A stretch of 64,000 nt of DNA from Albidovulum sp. (GCA_028823855.1 JAPPFL010000068.1:1-64000); one strand, 5' to 3'. Positions 8,811 to 19,078 are shown, counted from the stretch's first letter. Notes: a model not told the origin generated them from the letters alone. Made by a program: numbers and translations.

Positions 8811-10088
8811 TGTCAATTTTCCTCGACGGCAGTAATGCGCTTGCGTCGGGGCAAGTAAATCAAGTCGGTCTATTGTCAATACTTCAACGGCAGGTCCAGT
8901 GCAGAAAGGCGACCAAGCTCGAAAATATTGAAGCCATCGCTTTCCGCTACGCGTATCCCTTCGATTGCGGATTCGGCAGGAAGTCGTTGCTCATGCGCGG
9001 GAATTCCGGCGACGGCATCGTCGGGCGGGGACGAACGATCGCGATTTGGGCGGAGGCAGGCCAGGCGGTCGCCGCTTTGATCGGAGAGAGTTGCGCGTCC
9101 CCGGTTGCGGCAAAGGACCCGCGAGACGCTGGAGCGGCTTGAAACGAAACGCGGATGCATTCATGGAGGTTCGTCGATGACGAGCAGGCGAATATAAGAT
9201 TTTTCGTGATTGATATGGCGGTCTGGAAAATTGGGCGCAGAATTCCCGGCGAGCCGCCTTGTTAGATGCTTGGAGACTGGCGGCGCGAAAGCCATCCCGT
9301 CCGCGCAAGCAGGAACGCCAGCGAATCTACGGTGCGGGAATGCGTCAACGGGGTGGCTCCTATTTTCGTGGCGGGATTTGCGAGCGGTACGCTAAAACTC
9401 GCAAAAACAGATCTATCGATGTCGTTCGGCGACCCCGATCGAAATGAGGATTAATTGGACGGCGTGCGGCACGAGGCTAGAGGCGAATCCGGAATTCTCG
9501 CGGATGTCCGAATCGGCGCATGCCGGAGTGCCGATACCGCGATCAAATTCCCAGACTGCATCGGCGGGAAGGACATTGGCCGGATTGAAGAGCGTCGCTT
9601 TCCAACCGGCTGCCGCCGGATAAAAAAAATCTGTTCGGCGGACGTGCTTGGCGTGATCCCGACCCGAACCGGAGAAGTAGCCAGGTTTGGACCGAACGAA
9701 GGCGAGGTCAGCCAAATGCGCGAATGGTTCAACGACCGGACTTGGAGCCCAGCAACAACGACCGCCGCAAGCCTACTCCTATCGCTTGGTGGCCGGAACG
9801 CCCGACCGCTCGCACTGAAGCCATTTGCTGTCGCCTCGACGAATCAACTTGCTTTGAATCCGGTGTGGCGGGCCCGCGGCAGCGTATTGCCGCTGACCGG
9901 GCTCGTTCTGAGTGCGAAAGCCGGTTAGCGGGCGGTGAGCGAACTTGCGGTCGTATAATGTAGACGCCTTTCGCCGCCCGCGCCGGAAAGGAAATTCTAT
10001 CTGCTATTCATCGGATTTTCGATCGAGCATGCCCGCGACTGCTCGAACGCCTCTCGGGCGCGAGTGAGACCGGTCGAGGAACGCCTTC
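8811..10088. other. long gene-poor stretch
   Basis: About 1.3 kb without a convincing gene. Overlapping frames of 60-157 codons exist on both strands (the longest plus frame is 9455-9928) but lack family motifs and ribosome sites. I tried to read frames across single frameshifts and recognised no known protein. The end holds the promoter for the membrane protein gene. Confidence 0.5.
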
Positions 10089-11120
10089 TTGGAATTGCCG
10101 AAATTCAACGCGAGACTTTTCTTTGCGATAGTCTATTCGGCTCTTGGCGCAGCGATATTCTATATCGCTGGATTTCCGCTCCCGATGCTTCTTGGTCCGA
10201 TGGCCGGCTGTTTAGCGGCCGCATTGGCGGGCGCGCGCATGGAGGACGCCGGGCAGCTAGGTACATTCATGCGCACTTTTCTAGGGGTCGCGATCGGCGC
10301 GTCCGTTACGCCCGAGCTCCTGGGTCGCGTCCCCGAGCTAGCTCTTTCGCTGGCCTTCGTTCCGATGCTGGTTGTCGTGCTTGGGTGCGTGGGGTATCCG
10401 TATTTTCGACGCGTCGCAAAATTCGACAGTAAAACATCCTACTACGCTTCATTGCCAGGCGGCATGCAGGAGATGATCCTGTTCGGGGCCGAGGAAGGCG
10501 CAAATGTTCGAGCGGTTTCGCTGGTGCATGCGACCAGGGTTCTTGTAATATTCGCCTTTGTTCCGTTTGTCGCGACTCACTATTTTGGATTGGATCTCGA
10601 CAGGCCTCCCGGCGCTCCCGCGAAATTCCTGCCGTGGCACGAGACTGCTATTATGGTTGTTTCCGGTTTCGCCGGCTGGCAGATTGCGCGAGTGCTGCGC
10701 ATGCCCGGGCCGTCCATTATCGGCCCGATGATCCTGACGGCTATTCTTTCCCTGTCCGGCATTATCAATTCCCGTCCGCCGCTGGAAATGATGCTCGCGG
10801 CCCAGTTCTTCATTGGGCTGGGCGTCGGCGTCCGCTACACCGGCATTACTCCCGGCGAACTGCGAATAGACGTACTCGCGGGCTTGGGATACTGCGTCCT
10901 TGCCTCGATCGCCTGCCTTGCCCTGGTCTTTACGGTAAGGAATTTCCTAGCGGCCGATTTTCTGGACGTGCTGCTCGCTTTCCTACCGGGCGGCCAGGCG
11001 GAGATGGCGATGATCGCAATTATCGCGGGCGCGGACGTCGCTTATGTCGTCACGCACCATTTGGTTCGCATCTTCATTGTCATTATTTTTGGGAAGCTGG
11101 TTGCCGGATTCCTGAAATAG
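10089..11120 (+). CDS. AbrB family membrane protein (putative transporter)
   Basis: This 343-residue integral membrane protein consists of two similar halves of about four to five hydrophobic segments each. Both carry the family hallmarks: PMLLGPMAG in the first half, GPSIIGPMIL in the second, and twin LPGGMQEM / LPGGQAEMAM motifs. This is the AbrB family, first annotated as ammonia-monooxygenase regulators but more likely transporters. The start is TTG 10089, with GAGGA about 8 nt upstream. It stands alone; its stop is 22 bp from that of argE on the opposite strand. Substrate unknown. Confidence 0.88.
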   Translation: MELPKFNARLFFAIVYSALGAAIFYIAGFPLPMLLGPMAGCLAAALAGARMEDAGQLGTFMRTFLGVAIGASVTPELLGRVPELALSLAFVPMLVVVLGCVGYPYFRRVAKFDSKTSYYASLPGGMQEMILFGAEEGANVRAVSLVHATRVLVIFAFVPFVATHYFGLDLDRPPGAPAKFLPWHETAIMVVSGFAGWQIARVLRMPGPSIIGPMILTAILSLSGIINSRPPLEMMLAAQFFIGLGVGVRYTGITPGELRIDVLAGLGYCVLASIACLALVFTVRNFLAADFLDVLLAFLPGGQAEMAMIAIIAGADVAYVVTHHLVRIFIVIIFGKLVAGFLK

Positions 11121-11142
11121 CGAATCGAAGCCGATCAATCAC

Positions 11143-12294
11143 TCATTGGCCGGCTTTAAGTCGCGCAATTAGGGCATCAAGCATATCATCGCATTTGCGC
11201 AGCTGCGAAACCTCGACATATTCGTCCGGACCATGTCCTTGATCCATGGAACCCGGTCCGCAAATAACCGTGGGTAGACCGAGCCTCTGCGAAAAAAGAC
11301 CTCCTTCGGTTCCGAAATCCACTTTCTTCAAAACACTCGAGTCGCTGAGCTCCTTCGCTAGGCGGACGGCCGTTGAACTCGGCAGGGTATCGAGGCCGGG
11401 GTAGGAAACGCCTTCTTCGATCTCGATCATAGCTTCGGGAAAGTTCGATTTTTTGGCGATCCGGTCGGCTCCAGCGCGAATTTCGTCAAGTATCCCTTTA
11501 GTGTCCTCGCCCGCCAAACTCCGAAGTTCGAAATCCACGACGCAAAGGTTAGGCACGATATTCACGGCCGTGCCTCCTTCGATTTTTCCGACATGGAGAG
11601 TGCTATAGGGAATCTCGTATCCGTCGTCGCGGCACCCCTCCGATTGCAGCCGTTTTTGCTTGCGCCGTATCACGGCGATCAGTTCGCAGGCAAGATGGAT
11701 GGCGTTGACCGAATTCGGAGCGCGCGAGGAATGGCACTCGCGTCCGCGGCATAAGGCCCGAAGCGCGGTTTTGCCCTTGTGTCCGATCGCGACCGCCATC
11801 GAGGTAGGCTCTCCCACAATGCAATAAGACGCGTTGAGTTTCTTCTCAGCCAGGAAGTCCATAAATGGCCCGGCTCCGATGCAGCCGAGCTCTTCGTCGT
11901 AGGAAAGGGCAAAATGCAACGGACTCTTCAATTTGGTTCGGGTTGCGCGGCAGGTTGCGGCGATCGCGCAAGCGACAAATCCCTTCATGTCGGCTGCGCC
12001 GCGAGCGTAGAGCTTGTCGCGTTTTCGGACCAATTTGAACGGATTCGAGCTCCAATCCTGGCCCGCTACCGAAACGACATCGCTATGTCCGGAAATGATC
12101 ACGCCGGCTTCACCGTCAGGCGGTCCGACGGTCGCAAATAGGTTGGCCTTGGTTCCCGTATCGTCGGGAATGATTTCCGGCTCTATCCCGAACCGGCGAA
12201 GCTCATGTTGAACAAATCCTATAATTTCAAGGTTTGGCATTCCGGCGATTACCGGGAACGCTACTAGCTTTTCGAGGATTTCTAGGCTGTTCAT
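11143..12294 (-). CDS. argE: acetylornithine deacetylase, M20 family
   Basis: This 383-residue cytoplasmic zinc hydrolase removes acyl groups from N-acyl amino acids, classically N-acetylornithine to ornithine and acetate. The M20 metal site is visible as SGHSDVV, the bridging Asp in ARGAADMKG, the catalytic/metal Glu pair in SYDEELGC, GEPT, and the late His region. FGTEGGLF and a C-terminal GPGSMDQGHGPDEYV match ArgE more closely than DapE. Length is typical. AAGGAG lies 6-7 nt before the ATG. No other arginine-biosynthesis gene is nearby and it lies by transport genes, so a catabolic or salvage role is possible. Confidence 0.87.
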   Translation of the reverse strand: MNSLEILEKLVAFPVIAGMPNLEIIGFVQHELRRFGIEPEIIPDDTGTKANLFATVGPPDGEAGVIISGHSDVVSVAGQDWSSNPFKLVRKRDKLYARGAADMKGFVACAIAATCRATRTKLKSPLHFALSYDEELGCIGAGPFMDFLAEKKLNASYCIVGEPTSMAVAIGHKGKTALRALCRGRECHSSRAPNSVNAIHLACELIAVIRRKQKRLQSEGCRDDGYEIPYSTLHVGKIEGGTAVNIVPNLCVVDFELRSLAGEDTKGILDEIRAGADRIAKKSNFPEAMIEIEEGVSYPGLDTLPSSTAVRLAKELSDSSVLKKVDFGTEGGLFSQRLGLPTVICGPGSMDQGHGPDEYVEVSQLRKCDDMLDALIARLKAGQ

Positions 12295-13026
12295 AAAGCG
12301 CTCCTTATTTGCAAATCGCTAAACGGGGATGCGTTTTGATCGCGCGAATGCTTGCAGAGGATTCTTCGGCATTGGATTCGATGCGAATATCAGGGTCGGA
12401 GCGAAGAATCTCATCAAATTTCTATTCATTCTCTTGCTTGCAAGCCACGAATTTTAAAGGAGGAAGCAGTCCGAAACGTCGAATCGAGCGTGAAGCGGAA
12501 ATTCTTCCTCGCTTCGTTGCGATTGATGAGAGCGGCACGCGAACGTGAATGTTATTTCCGGCTGAGGCGGCCGCGGCAAATCGATGCTCCGGCGGACCGC
12601 GCGCCGGGCGCGCCTATGGAAAAAGTATCTTCGCTCGATTTTGAAGAGCCTCCATTGTTGGCTCCAGTTTTCGAAGCGGCCTAAAATATCTGGCAGTACC
12701 CATGATTGTCGCTACCTATGCCCTGACCTGACCGGCAAGAAACTCGCCAACGAGATCATCCGTTGAGGCCTGGCGCTCCTGCGGGGAGCGCGACGGAGAT
12801 TGCCCGGCGGCGACCCTCCAGTTATTCGGACCCCGATTTGGGCGTGCTCGCTGCGCCGCGTCGGCGGCTTTCGACGGATCGCCCTTTCAAGGACGGAAAC
12901 CTGGATTCCGGGAGAATCCGGGCCGGAGGCTTCCGATGCGATTTCCGCCTGTTGCGGAAGATTCCAGAATTACCTATTCATGCGGCGGCGAGGATCGGGC
13001 GGACGCAGCATCGGAGGCCTGGCAGT
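12295..13026. promoter_or_regulatory. argE/potA divergent region and pot leader
   Basis: This 732-bp region separates argE (minus) and potA (plus). The potA frame is open leftwards to 12763, but that extension is not ABC-like and lies upstream of a good ribosome site, so it is taken as leader. A 7-bp hairpin (GCGCTCC/GGAGCGC, arms 12773-12779 and 12785-12791) sits in the presumed leader. No other gene is recognisable. Confidence 0.45.
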
Positions 13027-14118
13027 TTGGAAAGCAGCAAAGAGAATCTGGCGGTCGAACTGCAGGGCGTTTTCAAAAAATACGGCGATTTCGTCGCGCT
13101 GAAAAAAATCGATCTCGAGATCAAGGACAACGAGTTTTTCACTTTGCTCGGGCCATCCGGGTGCGGGAAGACCACTTTGCTCCGGGTCATAGCGGGATTC
13201 GAGGAAATATCCGAAGGCACAATTCTGCTTAAGGGAGAGAGAATAGGCGACCTGCCTCCAAACAAGCGACCGATAAATACGGTATTTCAGCATTATGCGC
13301 TATTCCCTCATATGACTGTCGAGGCCAATGTCGCCTTCGGAATGAAAATGCTCGGCATGTCCAAAGCGGAAGTGGCGGACCGATCTCGGAAAATGCTCGA
13401 GATGGTCAAACTTGGCGACTTTGCAGGACGCCGTCCCAACCAGCTCTCCGGCGGGCAGCAGCAGCGCGTCGCGCTGGCTCGCGCTATGGCACCGGGACCT
13501 CAGGTGCTCTTGCTCGACGAGCCCTTGTCTGCGCTCGATCTGAAGCTGAGGCACGCGATGCGCGTTGAACTCAAGCAGCTTCAAATGGAGACGGGCATAA
13601 CCTTTGTTTTTGTAACGCACGACCAGGAAGAAGCGCTGACGATGTCGGACCGTATAGGCGTTATGGACCACGGCATCCTGCAGCAGGTCGGAACGCCTCA
13701 CGAAATTTACGAAAAGCCCGTCAACAGATTCGTAGCGGATTTCATCGGCGAGACCAATATTTTTGATGCGACCATATCGCATGTCGGCGATGCGAATTGC
13801 GTCTGCGTCCTTCGAAATGGAAGCTCTGTCGGATGCGAGGCGGGTTCGAATCCGCAAGTAGGCGCGAAATGCCACCTTTCGATCAGGCCCGAAGGCCTCG
13901 AGATGTCCCGGGCGAACGACGAGCCACGCTCGCTCGGAGGCAGGGTGGAACAGGTCGTCTATCTGGGAACCGACACCCAGTACTTGATAAGGATCCCTAG
14001 CGGCGAATTGGTGACGGTTCGCTGCCAGAATACCATTGCGGACGGCGTGAATTATTCGACCGGCGACGAAGTTGCTCTGAAGCCTCGCGACGGGGCAGCC
14101 AGGCTTCTTGTGGACTAA
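13027..14118 (+). CDS. potA: polyamine-type ABC transporter ATP-binding protein
   Basis: This 363-residue ATPase powers a spermidine/putrescine-type importer at the inner face of the membrane. Walker A (GPSGCGKT, residues 42-49), the Q-loop (FQHYALFPH), the signature LSGGQQQR, Walker B (VLLLDEPLSALD) and the switch His (FVTHDQEEA) are all intact, followed by a TOBE-type C-terminal domain from about residue 245. The TTG start at 13027 is chosen because GGAGG lies 9 nt upstream and the protein then begins like other PotA proteins; the open frame continues 88 codons further upstream but is not conserved. Its stop overlaps the potB start as TAATG. PotA-type ATPases also serve other cationic amines, so the substrate is not fixed. 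Confidence 0.93.
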   Translation: MESSKENLAVELQGVFKKYGDFVALKKIDLEIKDNEFFTLLGPSGCGKTTLLRVIAGFEEISEGTILLKGERIGDLPPNKRPINTVFQHYALFPHMTVEANVAFGMKMLGMSKAEVADRSRKMLEMVKLGDFAGRRPNQLSGGQQQRVALARAMAPGPQVLLLDEPLSALDLKLRHAMRVELKQLQMETGITFVFVTHDQEEALTMSDRIGVMDHGILQQVGTPHEIYEKPVNRFVADFIGETNIFDATISHVGDANCVCVLRNGSSVGCEAGSNPQVGAKCHLSIRPEGLEMSRANDEPRSLGGRVEQVVYLGTDTQYLIRIPSGELVTVRCQNTIADGVNYSTGDEVALKPRDGAARLLVD

Positions 14119-15041
14119 TGGCGGGCATTGGAGGAAAGAGCGGCGAAAGCGCTTCCAGCGCGTTTGCGCCAATCCGAGCGTGGCTGATCGCGCCGACCTG
14201 GCTGATGATCGGGTTCTTCCTGGTTGTTCCGGTCGGAACCATGCTCGTCTATTCTTTCCTTACCAAGGAATTCCGGGGAGGCGTCATCTGGGAATTCTCG
14301 CTAGCGGCCTACGACCGGTTCATATTCGACAGGGGGCTGTTCGGCGACGAGCCGCCGAAGCTGGAACTCACCTACATCACGATTTTCGCGCGATCGATAG
14401 TTCAGGCGGCCATAGCGACGGCGCTCTGCCTGATTATCGGTTTTCCGACCGCGTTCTATATCGCGACCCGGCCGGTATCGACCCGCGCGATATGGCTGTT
14501 CCTCGTCACAGTACCATACTGGGTCAACCTTCTCGTTAGAACAGTCTCGATGAAATTCCTGGTTCGCGAAAGCGGCCCTCTCAACACGTTTCTCCAATGG
14601 ACGGGCGTGATTTCGGAGCCGCTGCAAATCATAAATACCGATTTCGCCGTACAGCTCGGATTGTTCTATTCCTACCTTCCTTTCATGGTATTGCCGATCT
14701 ATGCGTCCGTGGAAAGGTACGATTTCGCCCTGTCGGAGGCGGCGGCCGACCTATATGCCGGAAAATGGACGATTCTTCGAAAGGTTTTACTGCCGACGGT
14801 GAAGCCCGGAATAATTGCCGGCTGCATTCTCGTTTTCGTACCGAGCCTCGGCGCATTCCTGGCGCCCGATCTGTTGGGAGGGGCAAAGAATTTCATGATC
14901 GGGTCGCTGATAGAGGAGCAGTTCAAGGGCAACGCCGGCAACTGGCCGTTCGGAGCGGCAGCGTCGATGATCCTGCTTTCGATGGTTCTTATCGTGCTGC
15001 TATTTTACGCTCGTAGGCAATCGGTCAGGGCGGGGGCGTAG
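14118..15041 (+). CDS. potB: polyamine-type ABC transporter permease
   Basis: This 307-residue inner-membrane permease has about six transmembrane helices and the binding-protein-dependent transport (EAA) loop near residues 205-230 ([21 protein letters not shown]), where it contacts PotA. It begins one base inside the potA stop (TAATG), showing translational coupling. The GGAGG in its own coding start region belongs to an internal site. It pairs with PotC to form the channel for the substrate delivered by PotD. Confidence 0.92.
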   Translation: MAGIGGKSGESASSAFAPIRAWLIAPTWLMIGFFLVVPVGTMLVYSFLTKEFRGGVIWEFSLAAYDRFIFDRGLFGDEPPKLELTYITIFARSIVQAAIATALCLIIGFPTAFYIATRPVSTRAIWLFLVTVPYWVNLLVRTVSMKFLVRESGPLNTFLQWTGVISEPLQIINTDFAVQLGLFYSYLPFMVLPIYASVERYDFALSEAAADLYAGKWTILRKVLLPTVKPGIIAGCILVFVPSLGAFLAPDLLGGAKNFMIGSLIEEQFKGNAGNWPFGAAASMILLSMVLIVLLFYARRQSVRAGA

Positions 15042-15048
15042 ACCGGCG

Positions 15049-15885
15049 ATGGCGCTCGCATCCCGAAACATCAGGAAGTACCCCGGGTTCTTTTCGATGA
15101 CGCTGCTGTGCATGGTTCTACTTTACGCGCCGCTGGCTGTCGTAGCGGCCTACAGCTTCAATGATTCGCTGTCCATTACGCGTTGGGGCGGGTTCAGCTT
15201 CCGATGGTATTTGGACGTATTCTTTGGACTCGAAGCGGACAAGTTTAGAGACGCCGCTTGGAATTCGCTAAGTATTGCGTTTCTGGCGGCGACGGCGTCG
15301 ACGATTATCGCGACTGCCGCGTCGATCGGCATGGTCCGAGGCGGCGAATTCAGGGCCAAGCCGGCAAGCTTCGCTTTGATTAGCCTGCCGCTAATGGTTC
15401 CCGAAATCGTAACCGCAGTCGCTACGCTGATTTTTTTCAGCGCGATTGGCTTCGTGCGCGGTTACGCCACGATTCTCGTGGCGCATATCGTTTTCTGCAT
15501 ACCGTTCGCCTATCTCCCGATCGAAGCGAGGCTAAGGGGCATTGAAGGAACCTTCGAAGAAGCGGCGCAAGACCTATATGCAAGCCGCGGCCAAGCGTTT
15601 CGGTTCGTGCTGCTGCCCCTGATGGCGCCGGGCATCGTGGCCGGTTACCTGCTTGCATTCATCATCTCGCTGGATGATTTTATAATCACCAATTTCGTAA
15701 AGGGCGCGGGGATCGAAACATTGCCGACGGCGATCTTTGGCGCTGTAAAGCAGGGCATAAAGCCCAACATACTTGCGCTTTCGACTCTAATGCTTTTGAT
15801 TTCGATTGGTTTTGTAACGATTTCCTATTTTGTCAGCAGGAAAGGCGTCAAACCGGGCGGCCATGGGGCGCCGGAAACAACATGA
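15049..15885 (+). CDS. potC: polyamine-type ABC transporter permease
   Basis: This 278-residue permease is the second channel subunit. It has about six membrane spans and the EAA motif ([19 protein letters not shown]) before the last two helices. It starts 7 bp after potB. The conserved Asp-rich segment [13 protein letters not shown] in the penultimate loop is typical of PotC. It belongs to the four-gene potABCD operon. Confidence 0.92.
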   Translation: MALASRNIRKYPGFFSMTLLCMVLLYAPLAVVAAYSFNDSLSITRWGGFSFRWYLDVFFGLEADKFRDAAWNSLSIAFLAATASTIIATAASIGMVRGGEFRAKPASFALISLPLMVPEIVTAVATLIFFSAIGFVRGYATILVAHIVFCIPFAYLPIEARLRGIEGTFEEAAQDLYASRGQAFRFVLLPLMAPGIVAGYLLAFIISLDDFIITNFVKGAGIETLPTAIFGAVKQGIKPNILALSTLMLLISIGFVTISYFVSRKGVKPGGHGAPETT

Positions 15886-15907
15886 CTTTGAAACGGAGGT
15901 TAGCAAC

Positions 15908-16936
15908 ATGAAGCTTTGGAAACTGTGCGCGGTCGCGCTTCTGGTCGCGGCCGGCGCGGCGAACGCCGAGGGCAGGCTCTCGGTCTACCACTGGTTTGAG
16001 TACATACCGCAGGAATTGCTCGATAAATTCGCTGAAGAGCATGACGTGGAAATCACCATGGATACCTATGACAGCAATGAAGCCATGCTTGCGTCGCTGA
16101 AGGCGGGCGCTCTCGGTTCCTACGATGTCGCCGTTCCAGGCGACTACATGGTGCAAATCATGGCGGAAAGCGGCTTGCTCGATTCAATCGCCGAAGGCGA
16201 ACTGGCAAATTTGGGAAATGTCGAGGAGCAGTGGATGGATGTTCCCTTTGATCCCGGCCGCCAGCATTCCATCCCTTACCAGTGGGGATCAACGAGCTTT
16301 TCCGTCAACACCGACGTTTACGGCGGAGACATCAACACGACCTCCATAATTTTCGATCCTCCCGAGGAGCTTCGGGGCAAGATCAACGTGCTCGATAGCC
16401 AGGGCGAAGTCATATTGCTGGCGAATCTGCATCTAGGCATTCCGCAGTGCTCCACCGACCGCGACCAGCTTAGGCAGCTGGACGAGCTGCTCCAGAGCGC
16501 GAAGCAGCATTGGGCTTCCTTCGGTTCCGATATCGCGAAAGACGTTCTCGTTTCCGGCGATGCGGCGGCGGGCATGATTTACAACGGGTTTTCCGCGAAA
16601 GCGCGGATGGAGGGCGCGCCGATTAAGTACGCCTATCCGCGTGAAGGCATTATCGTATGGATGGACAACGTCGTGCTGCTGAAGGATGCTCCAAATCGCG
16701 CCAACGCGTTGAAATTCATGGATTTCCTTCTCGAGCCGGAAAACATCGCGGCCGTAACCAACTTCGCTCGCTACTCGCCGGGCGTCATGGGCGTGACCGA
16801 CATGCTCGACGAGGAGTTGCGCACGGCTCCGGAATCGGTTCCGCCGGCCGATGCGCCCGCCGGCACGTTCATAGCCGTCTGCGACGAAGAAACGCAGAGC
16901 GTCTACGACGCTATCTGGACGCGGCTCAAGAAATAG
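15908..16936 (+). CDS. potD: polyamine-type ABC transporter periplasmic binding protein
   Basis: This 342-residue secreted binding protein has a signal peptide ending at about residue 20 (AGAANA) and the mature start LSVYHWFEYIP, typical of PotD/PotF. The family's aromatic and acidic ligand residues appear as YHWFEY, DVAVPGDYMV, YQWGS and WMDN. GGAGG is placed 8-9 nt before the ATG at 15908; a longer open frame from 15830 overlaps potC and is rejected. The gene is followed 14 nt later by a strong hairpin and then by the amine dehydrogenase gene, which supports an amine as ligand (inference). Confidence 0.93.
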   Translation: MKLWKLCAVALLVAAGAANAEGRLSVYHWFEYIPQELLDKFAEEHDVEITMDTYDSNEAMLASLKAGALGSYDVAVPGDYMVQIMAESGLLDSIAEGELANLGNVEEQWMDVPFDPGRQHSIPYQWGSTSFSVNTDVYGGDINTTSIIFDPPEELRGKINVLDSQGEVILLANLHLGIPQCSTDRDQLRQLDELLQSAKQHWASFGSDIAKDVLVSGDAAAGMIYNGFSAKARMEGAPIKYAYPREGIIVWMDNVVLLKDAPNRANALKFMDFLLEPENIAAVTNFARYSPGVMGVTDMLDEELRTAPESVPPADAPAGTFIAVCDEETQSVYDAIWTRLKK

Positions 16937-16950
16937 CCCTTAACAAAATT

Positions 16951-16974
16951 CGGGGAGCCCTCGAAGGCTCCCCG
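16951..16974 (+). terminator. hairpin between potD and the amine dehydrogenase gene
   Basis: CGGGGAGCC (16951-16959) and GGCTCCCCG (16966-16974) form a perfect 9-bp stem with a 6-nt loop, 14 nt after the potD stop. No T-run follows, so it is more likely a 3' stabiliser or attenuator for potD mRNA than a full terminator. Confidence 0.7.
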
Positions 16975-16999
16975 GCCGATTGAATATAGCGAGGCCGGC

Positions 17000-19078
17000 A
17001 TGGCGAGAGACAAGAGGCTCGACATCCTGTTCGAACCTGTCGAAATCGGGCCTGTTGTCGCTCGCAACCGCTTCTACCAGGTTCCCCACTGCAATGGCAT
17101 GGGATACCGGGATCCGAGCGCGGTCGCCGAGATGCGGGGAATCAAAGCCGCAGGCGGGTGGGCGGTGGTCTGCACTGAGCAGGTGGAATTCCACCATACT
17201 TCCGACATAACCCCGTTTATCGAACTGCGCCTTTGGGACGACCGCGATATTCCGATGCTGGCCCGCATGGCGGACAAGATTCACGAGCATGGAAGCCTTG
17301 CCGGCTTGGAACTCGCGTACAATGGATTGAACGGGCCGAATTTCTACGGGCGGGAAGTGCCGATGGCGCCGACCGGGTTTCCGGTGGCGTCTTTCAGCTA
17401 CGATCCCGTGCAAGCGCGCTCGATGGACAGGGAAGACATCAAGAACATCCGACGCTGGCACAAGGCCGGGGCGCTGCGGGCGAAACAGGCGGGCTTCGAT
17501 CTGATCTACGTGTATGCCGGCCATGCGATCAGCTTCCTTCACCACTTCCTGGTCAAGAGATTCAATCAAAGGACGGACGAGTACGGCGGCTCGCTCGAAA
17601 ACCGAGTGCGCCTGCTCAGGGAGCTCTTGATCGACACCAAAGAGGCAGTCGGAGACGATTGCGCGGTTCCCTGCCGGTTCAGCCTAGACGAATTGATGGG
17701 CGACCGGGGACTCGAAAGAGCGGAGGCCGAGGACATGATCGATCTTGTCGCCGAAATCCCGGATCTCTGGGACTTCGTGCTGGCGGGCTGGGAAAACGAT
17801 TCGCGCACATCTAGATTCTGCGACGAAGGCGGCCACGAAAAATACCTGGAGGGGGTCAAGTCTTTGACCAGCAAGCCCGTCGTAGGCGTAGGGCGCTATA
17901 CCTCTCCCGACAGGATGGCTACCGTCGTTCGAAAGGGGCTCGTCGATTTGATCGGATGCGCCCGGCCGTCGATCGCGGACCCGTTTCTGCCGAAAAAAAT
18001 CGAAGAAGGCCGCCTCGAGGATATCCGCGAATGCATAGGATGCAACATTTGCGTTTCCGGCGATTTTACTATGTCGCCGATCAGGTGCACGCAGAATCCG
18101 TCGATGGGCGAAGAGTGGCGAAAGGGATGGCATCCCGAGAAAATTCGGCCGAAGGAATCTGAAAGGCGAATTCTCGTTGTCGGTTCCGGACCGGCCGGAC
18201 TCGAAGCCGCGCACGCCCTGGGCAAGCGCGGCTACGAAGTCACGCTTGCCGAAAAAACTACCGAGTACGGCGGAAGAGTCAGCCGTGAAAGCCGTTTGCC
18301 GGGACTGGCGTCATGGGCGCGCGTCCGCGACTACAGAGTGCAGCAACTGGGAAAACTGCCGAACGTCGAGACATATTTCGACTCCGAACTGGAAGCGTCT
18401 CACATATTTGAATTCGGATTCCCTCGCGTGGTTCTCGCTACCGGATCTAGATGGCGCAGGGATGGCGTGGGCCGCTACTGGCTGTCTCCGCTGCCGGCGC
18501 GAAATGGAATTCCAGTGCTTTCGCCGGACGACATCATGGACGGAATTCTGCCTGAGGGCGAAAGCGTCTTGGTTTGGGACGACGACCACTACTATATGGG
18601 CGGGTTGATCGCCGAGCTGCTTGCGCTTCGGGGAAAGAGGACCATTTACTCCACTCCGGCGGTGGAAGTCTCCGCCTGGACCCGTAGCACGATGGAGCAG
18701 CATTTCATTCAGGAGCGGCTGATCGATCTGGGCATAGAGATTCGGTGCTGCCGCAATCTAGAATCGCTGGAGGCAGGAAGCGCGGAACTTGCCTGCATTT
18801 ATTCCGGTCGAAGCGAGCGGGTGGCGGCGGACGCTGCCGTCCTGGTAACGTCCCGATTGCCGGTTTGCTCTCCGTTTTCTGAATTGATGGCAAGAAAAGA
18901 CGAATGGTCGGGCGCCGGCATCGAAGACGTCGTAGCGATAGGCGACGCCTTGGCGCCCGCGACGATCGCTCATGCGGTGTACTCCGGCCGCCGCTATGCC
19001 GAAGAGCTCGACGGTCCGCCTGAAACGGGCGATTTTGTGCCGTTCCGGCGCGAGATCGCGGAATTGTCGGCCGCATGA
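17000..19078 (+). CDS. amine dehydrogenase of the trimethylamine/dimethylamine/histamine dehydrogenase family
   Basis: This 692-residue enzyme has an N-terminal old-yellow-enzyme TIM barrel, a [4Fe-4S] segment (CIGCNIC, Cys345/348/351 plus Cys363) and C-terminal ADP- and NAD-type domains (VVGSGPAGLEAAHAL). That order is the trimethylamine dehydrogenase plan. Cys31 in QVPHCNGMG is the residue that carries 6-S-cysteinyl FMN. Of the three aromatic 'cage' residues that bind trimethylammonium (Tyr60, Trp264, Trp355), only Trp264 is kept; the others are Gln61 and Asp355. That Gln/Trp/Asp pattern is the one I associate with dimethylamine and histamine dehydrogenases, so trimethylamine is unlikely as substrate. 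The reaction would be oxidative N-dealkylation or deamination, with electrons passing to an ETF-like acceptor. It directly follows potABCD. Confidence 0.9.
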   Translation: MARDKRLDILFEPVEIGPVVARNRFYQVPHCNGMGYRDPSAVAEMRGIKAAGGWAVVCTEQVEFHHTSDITPFIELRLWDDRDIPMLARMADKIHEHGSLAGLELAYNGLNGPNFYGREVPMAPTGFPVASFSYDPVQARSMDREDIKNIRRWHKAGALRAKQAGFDLIYVYAGHAISFLHHFLVKRFNQRTDEYGGSLENRVRLLRELLIDTKEAVGDDCAVPCRFSLDELMGDRGLERAEAEDMIDLVAEIPDLWDFVLAGWENDSRTSRFCDEGGHEKYLEGVKSLTSKPVVGVGRYTSPDRMATVVRKGLVDLIGCARPSIADPFLPKKIEEGRLEDIRECIGCNICVSGDFTMSPIRCTQNPSMGEEWRKGWHPEKIRPKESERRILVVGSGPAGLEAAHALGKRGYEVTLAEKTTEYGGRVSRESRLPGLASWARVRDYRVQQLGKLPNVETYFDSELEASHIFEFGFPRVVLATGSRWRRDGVGRYWLSPLPARNGIPVLSPDDIMDGILPEGESVLVWDDDHYYMGGLIAELLALRGKRTIYSTPAVEVSAWTRSTMEQHFIQERLIDLGIEIRCCRNLESLEAGSAELACIYSGRSERVAADAAVLVTSRLPVCSPFSELMARKDEWSGAGIEDVVAIGDALAPATIAHAVYSGRRYAEELDGPPETGDFVPFRREIAELSAA

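Noticed and set aside
9455-9928. 157-codon plus-strand frame in the gene-poor zone
   Set aside because: No motif, no ribosome site, and competing frames of similar quality on both strands.
12763-13026. 88-codon N-terminal extension of PotA
   Set aside because: PotA proteins start as the TTG 13027 product does, GGAGG sits 9 nt before that codon, and the extension is non-conserved and contains a hairpin.
13300-14172. 290-codon minus-strand frame opposite potA
   Set aside because: Shadow of the conserved ATPase; no family resemblance.
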